From Azolla caroliniana (Eukaryota; Polypodiophyta), in assembly GCA_043228905.1 (NCBI GenBank), contig JBHGNT010000018.1, positions 2,356,001 to 2,420,000 on the forward strand: 64,000 nucleotides of DNA, written 5' to 3'. Position numbers and translations under genes: made by a program. The first letter of the stretch is position 1, and each line of letters opens with the position of its first letter. Shown here in pieces: positions 10,687 through 21,828 of the stretch. Below the pieces are notes generated by a model. It was not told the DNA's origin. It did not search any database and saw only the letters and a program-made list of their open reading frames with translations.

Positions 10687-11122
10687 TAATACTAAGCATT
10701 GTTAAGATTTAGCCATTTTAGGGCAAGGATAATCAACGTGATTCTCGCTAATCACGATCATCCGACTATACATGAAACAACCGTTTGAAAAATAATAAAA
10801 AAATTTCAAATTCAAATTTTTTCGACCAAAGTTCGATGAGAGATCATCTTTCGACAGAAGATCAAAGTTCGACAAAGAAGCACCTTTCAATGAAAGATCA
10901 AAGTTAATACTAAGCATTGTTAAGATTTAGCCATTTTAGGGCAAGGATAATCAGCGTGATTCTCACTGATCACGATCATCCGACTATACACTAAACAACC
11001 GTTTGAAAAAGAATAAAAAAAATTCAAATTCAAATTTTTTCGACCAAAGTTCGACGAGAGATCATCTTTCAACAGAAGATCAAAGTTCGACAAAGAAGCA
11101 CCTTTCAACGAAAGATCAAAGT
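10687..11122 (+). repeat. 218-bp tandem duplication in the gypsy C leader/gag start
   Basis: Two adjacent copies (10687-10904 and 10905-11122), each starting TAATACTAAGCATTG and ending in the AAAGATCAAAGTT motif, with few differences. The second copy leads into the gag reading frame, so the duplication covers the untranslated leader and first gag codons. Confidence 0.85.
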
Positions 11123-13289
11123 TCGACGAACCCACAAAGCTTGACAAACGAATATCTTTCGACACAAGATCAAAGTTTGGCAAAAGATCATCTTTCGACA
11201 AGCCCGCAAAGTTCAACGTCGAGACAACACCAGGACCATCCAAAATCCTTCGTCGTACATATGGCCGGATCCTCATGGTCGAGGATGTTCAAAACCCAAC
11301 CTACACGTCAAGAAGAGGTCACGCAAACCAATCAAACACATGTTGTTGGCCCGTCTAACCCAACTCGATACCACGGCGGGTGGTTAACCCTCAAGACGCT
11401 ACCAAACATGAACCTCCTACCGAGGCCGGCAACCAAAGAACCTCTCAACACACCCCCACTACCAGAGAGCCCAATGGCAAACCCACCTAGCATAGAGTGA
11501 CACATACTGGATACCACACATGAGCTGCGTACGATAGAACAGGAAATCAATATATGGACGATGCAACTTGCGAAAGGAGGACCCAAGACATCAAAACTAC
11601 CCTAGTAGAAAGGAAAGACACGTTCGCGTGAGTTCAACAAAAACTTAACCTCCTAGAAGCATCATCATCTGATATGCACCATCGAGAACACGAGCCCAGC
11701 CCCACACCGCATTTGAGCACAACGGGCAACAACCCAAGACCCCCAACACCTCCGCGTATGAACACGGCCCCTACAGCCAACCAAACCACCTCAACACCTC
11801 CAAATGCCGAACTCGCATTGGCATTACAATCCATCCAAACCCTCGTGGCAATTCAAGTTATCCCACAAACGACAACAGGAAGAGTGCTTCCATTTCTAAA
11901 CTAGTACCTTGTTTCCTCGGTTTTGGTGATGCATATGACCACGTAGAGAGGTTCAAACAAATATGTTGAACTTATGAACCCCTCACTGAGATCACCAAAG
12001 TAGCTGCATACGGGCTTATGCTCAACGACCAAGCCGGAATTTGGTTTAGGACTTTAAATGAAGACCTCATCGTGGACTTTGAGTACATCATCGAAGATTT
12101 TTTAATCAACTTCGTCTGTAGAGGGAATAAATGGAATCCAATTGACCAACTTTTTGCCCTCAAGCAAGAGGCAAACGAGATAGTTAGGGATTATATCCGC
12201 CGCACGAAAAGTGTTCACCATCGGTGTAGCTTGAGCAATAAAGTGTTAGACGACAAATTGATGAGCCACTTCATCAATGGGTTGTATGACCCCACACTCC
12301 AAAATTTCCTCATCGCCCAGATGTGTTGGTCATTTGCGGAAGCTTGCACCGTAGTGATGACTTTCGAGGATTCAATGAGCGGGTTGCGGATATCCACACA
12401 AGTGCCTACAAACAATTGCGAAAAGACCTCAGAACTTGTTCCACCCACACCTCCGAAACCACCCCGTATGGAAAGACCCCAAGCATATGCCCAAAGAGAA
12501 AATGTAAGGTGCGTAGTGTGCCACAGCCATCACACAAGGCATGAGTGCCCTCTCCTCCACCAACGATGACCTCAATACTGTAAGTGGTGCGAAACCTTCA
12601 TGATGCATTCTCAAGAGAACTACTGGCAGTCTACGTCTTATGAGAAGAACAAAGGGGCCCACCAATGGGATATCGACATAACAATGGTTTAAGAAGGCCA
12701 GAATTGAAATGTTTCAATGGCCAAGGGCCATACATGGTTAGTGAGTGCCCAACTAACCATGAGGACCACAACCAAATGGCACAACGACCACGACACGCCC
12801 CACCCGAAGCACCCCACAAAACCACTGATACAAAGTGTCAACCAACAGTCACAGGACCTCAGCGAGTGGTTCCAACATGAAGCATCATGCCCAGGGTGTG
12901 GTAAAGAATACTTGGTACATGATTGCCCGGAGAATACGAAACGGATTACCACCAACCTATTATCCATATTACCATCAACAATTGGCACCAACATCATCAC
13001 ACGAGCTCAAAGAGTAGCTCATAACTTGAAGTATCATGACCATGGCCTTCCCACGAAAACCTCCAAGAAAGATCAAGAACCTCAGGGAGACGTCGAAGCG
13101 ATACCTATCAACCCTAACCAAGACTTACCCGCACACCTAGCAGCATACCCAAACCTAGTAGCTAAAAAACAAAAGGTTGAAGAATACATCAAACTCATAC
13201 AACATGAACAGATCGAAGGGTCGCTTAGCCTACCAAGTCTAAACTTTGACCAGCTAGAAGACTGGGTAAACCCGCCACCCCGATACGTG
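11003..13289 (+). pseudogene. Gypsy C gag, decayed
   Basis: The N-terminal part (11003-11500) is Ser/Thr-rich, with a degenerate repeat reading HLSTKDQSST / EYLSTQDQSLAKDHLST, encoded by an irregular tandem array of TCGACAAA-type units. The core around 11915-12400 matches the plant retrotransposon gag family: FGDAYDHVERFKQ, GIWFRTLNEDLIVDF, QLFALKQEANEIVRDYIRR and MSHFINGLYDP. Cys/His clusters follow (CVVCHSHHTRHECP near 12510-12555; CPGCGKEYLVHDCP near 12890-12930), like zinc knuckles that bind RNA. Several stops and frameshifts break the frame (for example near 11500, 11968 and 12569). It ends where the TIR element has inserted. Capsid function is known for the family; this copy cannot make an intact protein. 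Confidence 0.75.
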
Positions 13290-13299
13290 GATACACCCC

Positions 13300-14356
13300 A
13301 TGGTTGTTTACATACCCGTATTTAACATTTAAATACGTATAGTTCCTCATGATTTGTATAGTACGTACTATACCTCAATGTTGTTCAGTCAAATATCATG
13401 CACATTTGTCCAATACGGTATTTAACATACATTTGAAAAAATAGGTATAATACGTATTTATAAAAAAAATGTAAGTAAAACCCCAACAAAAAGCAAAAGA
13501 AAAAAAAATATTTTAGTGAAAAAGAAGCCAAAAGAAGGAAGAAAGAAGAACATATGAGACGACAACAAAGAAGAAGAAGACAGAAAAGAAGACAGAAACC
13601 TGTCTTGACTCTGAGTGTGATAATCGGAGAAGATAGAAGAAGAAGAAGAAGAAGAAGAGAGAAACCTATCCTAAATGTGATAATCGTAGATGATTCCTCA
13701 ATCTATGAAGGCATAATTGTACATAATTACAATTTGAAGTAAAACATCGTGATACACACACTAATTTATAGAATAAGTGAATGTCAACATCCACATTATT
13801 ACAAGCATAGTATGTAAATTTTGTATTCGTCTAGCATAACATTCGTTTTCCTACTTTGGAAAACGAATGCAAATGTTATTCAAACATTCTTGTGTTTTTT
13901 TTGTTTTTTTCCCATTTTTTTAGTTTTTCTTCCTTTTTTTTATGTTTATTTACCTCATAATAAATAATAAATCCAAAAGTATGGTATTTATCATTCTTTG
14001 AGGGTGTTTACCATACTCAAATTATTGAAACATTCGCGAATGCGAATGCACGTATGGTACGTATGGTTCATACTATGATTACAAATATTTTAAGATGTGA
14101 AATGTTTGAATGTTTTGTATGCATTTTAGGATGTAGAATTATATTGTGCATCACAAAATTGTGTAAGCATAGATGTTTTTTATAATATTACAGATATTTT
14201 TTAAAAAGGTAAATAATTTTCAAATTCTAGAAGTATTTAGAGTACTATACGTATTTTACGTATTTTATAAGTATTTAACATATTAAAAAACGTATTTAAC
14301 AGTATCCGTACTATACGTACAGTATCCGTACCGCATCTAACATACCTAACAACCTT
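13300..14356. mobile_element. TIR DNA transposon or large MITE (1057 bp), non-autonomous
   Basis: AT-rich block inside gypsy C. Ends are inverted: left ATGGTTGTTTACATA, right end on the reverse strand AAGGTTGTTAGGTA. It is flanked by a 10-bp near-perfect duplication, GATACACCCC (13290-13299) and GATACGCCCC (14357-14366). No transposase is encoded; the only ORFs are low-complexity Arg-rich shadows of a GAA-rich stretch. Repeated 'acgtat/gtacgt' phrases occur near both ends, and an internal palindrome (about 13850/13860, CATTCGTTTTCC with its complement) is present. The TSD length suggests a Mutator-like or hAT-like superfamily, undecided. Confidence 0.75.
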
Positions 14357-14366
14357 GATACGCCCC

Positions 14367-15165
14367 CCGTCACCGCAACACCAACCAACACCCCCATCTC
14401 TCAATCTAGTCTGGTTAACGAAGTCAACACAATCCTGCTCCAACAAATGTTAAATCTAAAGTTACACCCTAACATTACGTGACGTACATCGGCACCTTCG
14501 TGACTGGCAATCACAAGCTACAACCTATACTAGCTAAAGAAGTCGAATTCACACTCGAAAAGCTACTCAAACTCAACATTAAGCCATGGCATGACGTCCT
14601 CCGCCGCCTCAATGGAGGCTTATTTGCGGAGTACAGAGAGAAGATACACACCCATATCCCTCATATAACCACATTCCCCAACCAACCCAAAGAAATACCG
14701 ATAGATATCTGTGGAGCTCATTTCGAGAGTGGCGACACTAGTTTCACTCTCCCTGTTTGCGTCAACAACACGACTTGTGACGTGATTATTGACACTGGAG
14801 TGGGGGTAAGCATAGTCAACTACGAATGTTGGTGTAAGTGAGGCAGCCCAAAAATGTTTCCTTCAGATGTTAAGCTCCGAATGGCGAATGGTTCCATCCA
14901 ACGGCCAGAAGGCATGATCTCGGCTCACAACTTCACTATCCATGGGGTCGACTTCAATCTTACCTTCGTCATCACAAGATCATCTAATCACGTGGCTTAC
15001 GAGTGTTTACTAGGACGGTCATTCCTAAGAGTAAGCCGCCTCGTGATGGACTTCGGGAACGACACAATTTACATGCAGAAAAACAACTTGAAACATTTCG
15101 CATCAAGGCATACACACAAAAAGTCCACGAACAAGAAGGTAGTCCCCTTGTCGACAACTAGTTAG
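14367..15165 (+). pseudogene. Gypsy C protease region, decayed
   Basis: Resumes gag-pol after the TIR element. An aspartic protease signature is seen near 14780-14815: DVIIDTGVGVSIVNY, with the catalytic D-T-G intact. A stop (14839-14841) separates it from KLRMANGSIQRPEGM and the flap and C-terminal block CLLGRSFLRVSRLVMDF, the pattern expected of retropepsins of plant gypsy elements. The upstream part (14479-14700) is a basic linker. It ends in stops before the RT linker near 15165. Confidence 0.8.
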
Positions 15166-16377
15166 AGACCACCGACTTCGAGACCAACCTCCTCGAGTTC
15201 CACCCCACAAAGGCAGTCCAGATCTTGGCCAGAGGCCAACCCCTACCCCAAAGGCTTGCTACTCCCAAGGCAAAGAACATGAGAGAAGACACATCCGTAG
15301 CCTTTGATTCGTCAGAAATGAAATGGGTACACGCTCTCGTTAGAAATGAAGACAGGGACTCGATTTCGTGTTTCAATGTCACCATCTTCGCACCAAAATA
15401 GAGACAGACCAATACAAAGGATAAATGCCAAGTGAAGCAGGGGACACAAAGAGAAGAAAATTTGCCCACCGGGAAGACCCTTGAAGAAGTTGACTTCCCC
15501 GAGAAATTCAAAGTCTACGAACAAGGGAATAGAGTAGTGGCTTGTAAACGACCACAACGCAAGCCTAACACCTTAGGAGAGGTATGTGATGGTCCGGCTA
15601 GAGTTAAAGAAGTTAACCTAGGAAATGGGGTGGACTCCAAACCAGTATTCATCGCCTCGAATCTCCAGTTGGATGAGGAGACATCTTTAATTGCCCTCCT
15701 CACAGAATTTAGAGATGTGTTCGCATGGACGTATCAAAATATGAGAGGTGTACCGTTCGGAGTAGTCACCCATAGCATCCCCATGTGAGCCGATGCCCGC
15801 CCAATCCAACAACGACCACGCCCAATGAACCCTAACTACGCTCAACAAGTAAAAGCCAAAATTGATAATATGCTAGATGCCGGCATCATCTTCCCAATTG
15901 AGCATACGACTTGGGTCTCTCCGATAGTAGTCATCCCAAAGAAGAATGGAAAATTTCGCATATCCGTCGACTACCAGCAAGTCAACGATGCTACTATTAA
16001 GGACAACTACCCGGTACCCTACATCGAGCACTCTCGAAAGAGTCGTAGGGGCGGAAGCCTATAGCTTCATTGATGGGTTCTCGGGGTACAACCAGATCTT
16101 GGTAGTTCCTGAGGATCAACACAAGACGACCTTTGCAACCGAATTTGGTACATTCACGTACAAACATATGCCTTTTGGGTTCACATGTGCCCTAAGCACC
16201 TATCAAAGGGTTGTGGACCACCTCTTCGCGGCAAGGTTACAACAAGGAGTGGAGTCCTATGTTGATGATTTGTCCTGCCATTCGAAATGGCATGACCACC
16301 TTGCACTACTCCGCTTAACATTCGAAAAATGTAGGGAGTACCAAGTCTCTCTCAACCCTCTCAAGTGTCAATTCTAG
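15166..16377 (+). pseudogene. Gypsy C reverse transcriptase, decayed
   Basis: The linker EFRDVFAWTYQNMRGV (15705-15755) precedes RT. Landmarks: MNPNYAQQVKAKIDNMLDAG; WVSPIVVIPKKNGKFRISVDY; a frameshift near 16030; YSFIDGFSGYNQILV (motif A Asp); KHMPFGFTCALSTYQ (motif B); and the active-site box SYVDDLSCHSK with both Asp. Stops at 15786-15788 and 16375-16377 plus the frameshift make it inactive. The wild-type-like motifs are better preserved than those of element A, so A and C differ in lineage. Confidence 0.88.
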
Positions 16378-17236
16378 GTCAAACACAGACTCATACTAGG
16401 TCATGTGGTGTCCTAACATGGGATCTCAACCAATGAGGCAAAAGTAAAGCTCATCCGTGACATGCCACCATCCATGAACAAAAAACAACTTCAATGGTTC
16501 ATGGGGTATGCGGGTTACTATAGATGGTTCATTAAGATGTTCGTAGAGAAAGCGAGACCACTCTATGCATTACTAAAGCAGTACACATGGACTGAAGAGT
16601 GCACTCGTTCGTTCGAGCTCTTGAAGGACTATTTAACTAAATCCCCCATCCTCTGATCCCCAGACTGGAGCAAAGAATTCCACATTCACACCGATGCTTC
16701 CGCGTTTGCGATCGGGGCAGTACTCGCTCAACCCGGCGAAGGAGCACTTGATCTACCGATCACCTTTGCTAGCCGTCAGCTGAACTCTGTGGAACAAAAT
16801 TACTCTACAACAGAATGAGAAGCTTTAGCAATGGTTTACAGGGTGAAGAAGTTCTGACATTACCTATTGGCATCACGTTTTTCATTTTTCATAGATCACA
16901 AAGCCCTCCTCTACTTGGTAAACAAGACTCGCGCCACAGGACGCATATCCCGATGGATCGTAACTCTACTCAAGTTCGACTTCAAAGTGGTGGTGAGAAA
17001 AGGAAAGGAACATGTATTCGCTGATCATTTCTCGTGAATATCAAATGGAGAAGAAGCCACTGGAGTCGATGACGAAACGCCAGATGCCGCGTTATTCACG
17101 ATCGACATTGTACCGTCATGGGCATCAAACATCGTTCGCATCTTAACCGAAGGAACCTTCTTAAAACAACTAAGTCGTGCCAAAGCACGTGTCTTGTTGA
17201 AGAAGTGTGGACCCTCCATGATGCTCAGAGCAACTT
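16378..17236 (+). pseudogene. Gypsy C RT thumb, RNase H and linker
   Basis: MPPSMNKKQLQWFMGYAGYY (thumb, 16462 onward), then RNase H: FHIHTDASAFAIGAVLAQ (catalytic Asp), NYSTTE before a TGA where Glu-Ala-Leu-Ala follows, FFIDHKALLYLVNK, and a final ADHFS block. At least five in-frame stops. The frame then runs through FLKQLSRAKARVLLKKC to 17236, where gypsy B has inserted (TSD AACTT 17232-17236), and resumes at 22874 with the expected next residues. Confidence 0.85.
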
Positions 17237-17702
17237 TGTTGTCCGCCGGAATCGTAACCGACGGACAGAAGCGCAAAAATATTATAATATAGTAAAGCGT
17301 TAAGAAACAAATGTAACGGTTCACACGGGAAGTGTGAACGGCTAAAGGCCCTGTGTATATAAAGGGCAAAAATCCTCTGTAAGAGGTAGCATGTAATTTT
17401 GAAGCATAGAACGTTTTCTTTAATAGGATACTATCTTCTCTTACCTCTATGCATATTTGTGACTTTCTCTATTGCGTTCTTTGTTTCTCTGTTGCATACT
17501 AATCGTAAGGGTGTAGCCGTAAGTGTGGATACTAGTGCACTTCCCAAGGAGTTCGGTTGTAGCCGTCTCCCTTATACGCTACTAGGATACGAGGGAGTAT
17601 CCCATTACGATTTACGGTACGACGGTTCTATTCCTTGTAACACGGTTACCTTGAGGTCTACCTCGAAGGACTGAGCGTAGACAGTGTTCCTAATCGGTAA
17701 CA
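17237..17702 (+). repeat. 5' LTR of gypsy B (466 bp)
   Basis: TGTTGTCCGCCGG ... CCTAATCGGTAACA. It contains TATATAAA at 17356-17363 followed by a GGGCAAAAATCC motif. It aligns with the 3' LTR (21495-22868 minus the inserted solo LTR, 454 bp), apart from a 12-bp indel and scattered substitutions. Confidence 0.93.
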
Positions 17703-17706
17703 CGTT

Positions 17707-17724
17707 TGGCACGCTTGGTGGGAC
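17707..17724 (+). other. Primer-binding site of gypsy B
   Basis: TGGCACGCTTGGTGGGAC lies four bases inside the 5' LTR. It differs from the site of gypsy C, so the elements use different primers. I recall similar TGGCACGC..GTGGGAC sites in Tat-type plant gypsy elements, but I cannot verify the tRNA. Confidence 0.65.
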
Positions 17725-18500
17725 ATGTTCTATACGAGAACATCTGGTGTCGTTTTGGCTCCCCTATCGAGCTCATCAACGACCAAGGAAGCCACTTTCT
17801 GAATTCGGTCATCCAGGAACTAACACAACACTATGTCGTAGTCCACAAGAAGAGCACGTCGTATTATCCATAGGCAAATGGTTTAGCGGAATCCACGAAC
17901 AAAACGTTGCAAACCATACTAAAAAAGATCATCGATGAGAACAAAACATATTGGGATACCAAATTACATAGCGCGTTATGGGCGTACCAAACCAACTATA
18001 AAACTAGCATACAATCCACACCTTTCTGGCTAGCATTTGGGTTGGAGGCCGTAATGCCAGTCGAATTTCAGGTCCCGAGTCTGTGGATTCAGGTATGAGA
18101 CCAGCTATCAAAAGACAAGTCCAAACAAATACGGCTACAACAACTGCTCGCACTAGGCGAAACACGGTTACACAACATGGCTATACTGGAACAAGAGCAG
18201 CATCGGCGTAAAGCATTCCTGGACCGGCATCGAAATGCACATGAAAAATATTTTGCGATTGGCAAAGAGGTCTTGGTCTTTCAAACCCGGATGGGGCAGA
18301 TGCCCGGTAAATTAAGATTTTGCTGGGCGGGGCTGTACTGGATAGTTGGCACGGAAAACGGCACGTTTCAATTAGGCACCCTAGTCGAAGATGTGTTACA
18401 ACAAAAGGTGAATGGGTTTTGATTGAAACCCTACCTAGGACCTGTGCCACCAAACCCGTTCCCTGCCGTAAAAGACACGGCCGAAGAACTTGCGGCTTAA
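17725..18500 (+). pseudogene. Gypsy B integrase core and C-terminus
   Basis: Starts abruptly within the core at the LYENIWCRFG segment, right after the primer-binding site. It keeps the second catalytic Asp (LINDQGSHFLN) and the catalytic Glu (ANGLAESTNKTLQ), but the first Asp is deleted. LWAYQTNYKTSIQSTPF and GLEAVMPVEFQVPSL follow, then the C-terminal module (FAIGKEVLVFQT, GKLRFCWAGLYWI, FQLGTLVEDV). In-frame stops lie at about 17872 (Gln position), 18097 and 18420. Nearly collinear with gypsy A 3500-5011, confirming A and B are related. Confidence 0.88.
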
Positions 18501-18565
18501 TTAAAGGAACCCACATGTATTATAATGTAACAATAATATTGTATTTAACCGTTACAAGAAGGAGA

Positions 18566-18603
<38 letters not shown>

Positions 18604-18873
18604 CAGTGACGCTATTAAAAGGACTTTATGCATGCGCAAACGTCTAGAGCAAGAACATGCGGCACCACGATGGCTCATAGACCAGTGAACCCTAGGCCAC
18701 AAAAAGAAGAAAATAGAAGGTTTTCTGCATAATACAAAAACCAATCTTCAACCTTTAACCCTCCTCACTCTCATCGCTTTGCTCACTCACCTTACTCCCC
18801 ATCATACCACAAAGCCCACATCCACCATAACCAGCAAACCTCACCCACTACCCACGAGTCTCACCCACCTACG
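18501..18873 (+). promoter_or_regulatory. Spacer between integrase and ORF3 of gypsy B
   Basis: 373 bp, matching the 372-bp spacer of element A. It contains a (GA)n tract (18571-18601), TATTAAAA at 18613-18620 about 260 bp before the ORF3 ATG, and a CT-rich leader (18750-18870). Proposed as an internal promoter or leader for ORF3 by conserved position; not demonstrated. Confidence 0.4.
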
Positions 18874-21447
18874 ATGCCGATCACTATTTCTGCCGCCTTG
18901 CGTAGATGGCTCCTCGAAAAGAGACTAGATGGATACATCAAAGTCGCTGAGGCACCTGCTCACCCTAAAGCCCTGGAAATTGCCAGGAAGCTCAATATAG
19001 ACATGGTCACCAACGCTACCATCTGGAAGAAGCTTGACTTATCATCGCTTGGAGAAAAACATTTTGACATCCCTCCTACGGAAACCTTGCAGAAATATTT
19101 CGGGGCATATTCGGTGTTCGCCAAAGCATACAGGACGAAGGAAATCCCCGACCCCTTCCTTCAAGAAATAGCCAAGTTCTTGCTGGAGGTAGGATGCGTG
19201 CACGTAAATGCCTATGGGATGCCAAAGCAAAAGGCATGCATCATCATTGATACCTTCAAAGGGCGCGCGGTCGATTGGGGGGTAATTACGGGACCAGCTT
19301 TACGGGAAGGCATGCACGCGTATTAGGGCGGCAAAAAGCTAAGGCCAATCATACAACAGTATCTGAAGATACTATTTCCACCCGGAGGTCTGCCCGCACC
19401 ACAGCCCAACAAACCCACACCGCCGCCACGTTCTGTGAAACGGAGGTTAGCGGAGTTGGCTACCACGAAATGGGAAGATCAACCACAATCTTCCCAGCCC
19501 AGCACGCGGACAACACAGGGAGAATGGCCGGCAAGCAGGGAGGAAGCTCCGCATGAGCCGGAATCCGAGCAACGCCAGGAAAGCCCGAGGCCGAAACAAT
19601 GTAGGCTGGATAGGAAAGATGGGCGCGGACTAGTCAAAGACACAACCGCGGACACAGATACGACCGCCTTGGTTGACAGTTCAGCAGCTACAGAGCCCAA
19701 CACCACTTTCGAAATAATCTAGGAACCACAGCTGATCATTACGGCCCAATCACAACGTGGGAAAGGTGTACTCATGGCCGAAAGAGAAATCCTAAAGTAC
19801 CCGGACATCCCGGATACAACCCATGAATTCGGTGCGCTACTACAATTTGGAACAACGTACGAACTCATGGAATTTTTGCCAACGTAGAAAATTAAGGTAT
19901 CGCGGAGAATGGCGGATGAGCACGCAAAGCAACTGATGATTGAGCGTGCATTCACACAAACAGCGGAAAGTGAGGATGACGGGCCTCTAGCCAAGGTAGG
20001 TAGGCAACGGAATGAGGGGATTCGGCGTATGGGCATCAAACTACCCCCATTGAATGCGGCCCTGGTCAAGGTCCATCGGGAATTGGCTAGAGTTAGTGTG
20101 GGGGCCAAGGATATGTCTAGCAAGAATAAAAACGTGTGGAAAACAGTCAAGTTGACTCAAGCCCAACTACAGAAGGCCCAAGAGCGTATTACAGAGCTCG
20201 AACACAGCGTCACTAGGCCACCGCAAAACCCCGACCCAGCAGCAGGTGAAGACCCCTCGATAACCCTACAAGAGGAGATTGCCACACAATAGGCCATCGT
20301 TGCTAAAGAAAAAAGGGCTACGTAGCTTGTAGAGTTCGAGATTGACCGCCTTCACTCCGAATTCTGCCAATCCTCCAACAGAGAAAAGGACATCCAGGCC
20401 AAAGGCCGAAAGGCAATGAAGGCACTCGAAGAGAAACTCCAAGCGGAGGCAGTAGCGCACACCCACACGAAAGAAGAAAACACCACACTACGAGAGGAAG
20501 CCCAAAATTCGGAAGCGGCGATCAAAGGACTCTAGGCGTTATTGGAAAAGAAGAAAGTGTGGTACGACGAGCAGCTCGTACACGAACACGAGGTGAGGCA
20601 TCAGGTCGAAGTCCGCCTGAACAATGAAATGGGTCAGCTGGAGGAATTACACTCGAAAGAATCTTAGATATGGGCAGGGATGAAGAACCATTATGAGGAA
20701 GCGGTTGCGGTTAATAAGCAAGAAATCAAAAACCTCAAAAAAAACCTAGAAGAAGCGCAAAAACGCTGCCAAGTAATAACCGACAACGTGTGCGTACTTC
20801 TTCAAACAAATCGGGAGAGGTTTATGGCGCTAGACAAAGGTTGGATGGCATGGGCAACACAAGCGGCGAAGTTGCATACCTATCGAGCGGACTGGGAGAA
20901 CCGTAGGAAAGAAGGCCGAGGTTTCTACAAACTCAATGAGGAAGGCATTGCGGCAGTACGCGAGGACCTAGCACAAGATTATCGCACGCTAGCGGACCAG
21001 CAGTCCGAGGAACTCGTGCAGCTACTGGAAGATTTCGGCGAAAGTCAGGAGGATATGTTTCACCGAATCATAGAAGTAGGCAACACGCGGCAAAGAGCAG
21101 AGCCCTTCGTGATACTAGATAGCAATACCGCCGAACAGGAGGAACCTCAGCCCAATTCACTGGAGATGACAACTACGGCCAGCAACACTGAGGAAGTTAC
21201 GGATAGGACAGAGCCTCAGCCTACCGAGAGCCCGCAGACGGAAGAGCCAGCCACAATAGAACGGAATGAGCCAGCAGAGCTAGGTCCGCCCACGCAAGGA
21301 GAAGTTGACGCCATGGAAACCCCCACAACGACTGAGCAAGTACAAGACATGCAACTGAGCAACGACGCGCCTACGGGCACTACGTCGTCCTCGGACCAGT
21401 ACATAGGAGTGGAACCAAACATCCGGGATATTTTGGAGGAAGAATAG
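18874..21447 (+). pseudogene. Gypsy B third ORF: coiled-coil protein
   Basis: Homologue of the ORF at 5384-8160. It begins ATG 18874 after the CT-rich leader; about 857 codons to TAG 21445. The N-domain shares LRRWLLEKRLDGYI, LQKYFGAYSVFAKAYR and GRAVDWGVITGPAL in register with A. A Pro/Thr/Gln-rich linker (19330-19720), a heptad-rich middle (about 19900-20780) and the conserved MAWATQAAKLHTYRADW / YRTLADQQ block follow, ending with the acidic RDILEEE, comparable to A's ILDILDEE. Several stops and frameshifts are present (19326, 19722, 19888, 20292, 20668). Conservation of both ends suggests the ORF was under selection when the elements were active. Function unknown. Confidence 0.7.
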
Positions 21448-21828
21448 AGGGATGGGTCCGATGTGCCATGGCACTATCCCACAGGCATGCCAGGTGTTGT
21501 CTGTCGGAATCATAACCGACAGACAGAAGCGCAGAAATATTATAATATAGTAAGGCCTTAAGAAACGAATGTAACGGTTCACGCAGGAAGCGTGAACGGC
21601 TAAAAGCCCTGTCCTGTGTATATAAAGGGCAGAAATCCTCTGTAAGAGGTAGCATGTAATTTTGAAGCATAGAGCGTTTTCTCTAATAGGATACAATCTT
21701 CTCTGACCTCTGTGCATATTTGTGACTTTCTCTGTTGCGTACTGTTAATCATAAGGGTGTAGGCGTAAGTACGGATACTAGTGCACTTCCTAAGGAGTTC
21801 GGTTGTAGCCATCTCCCTTATACGTTAC

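Noticed and set aside
13554-13742. Arg-rich ORF in the TIR element
   Set aside because: Produced by a GAAGAA low-complexity run; no transposase motif.
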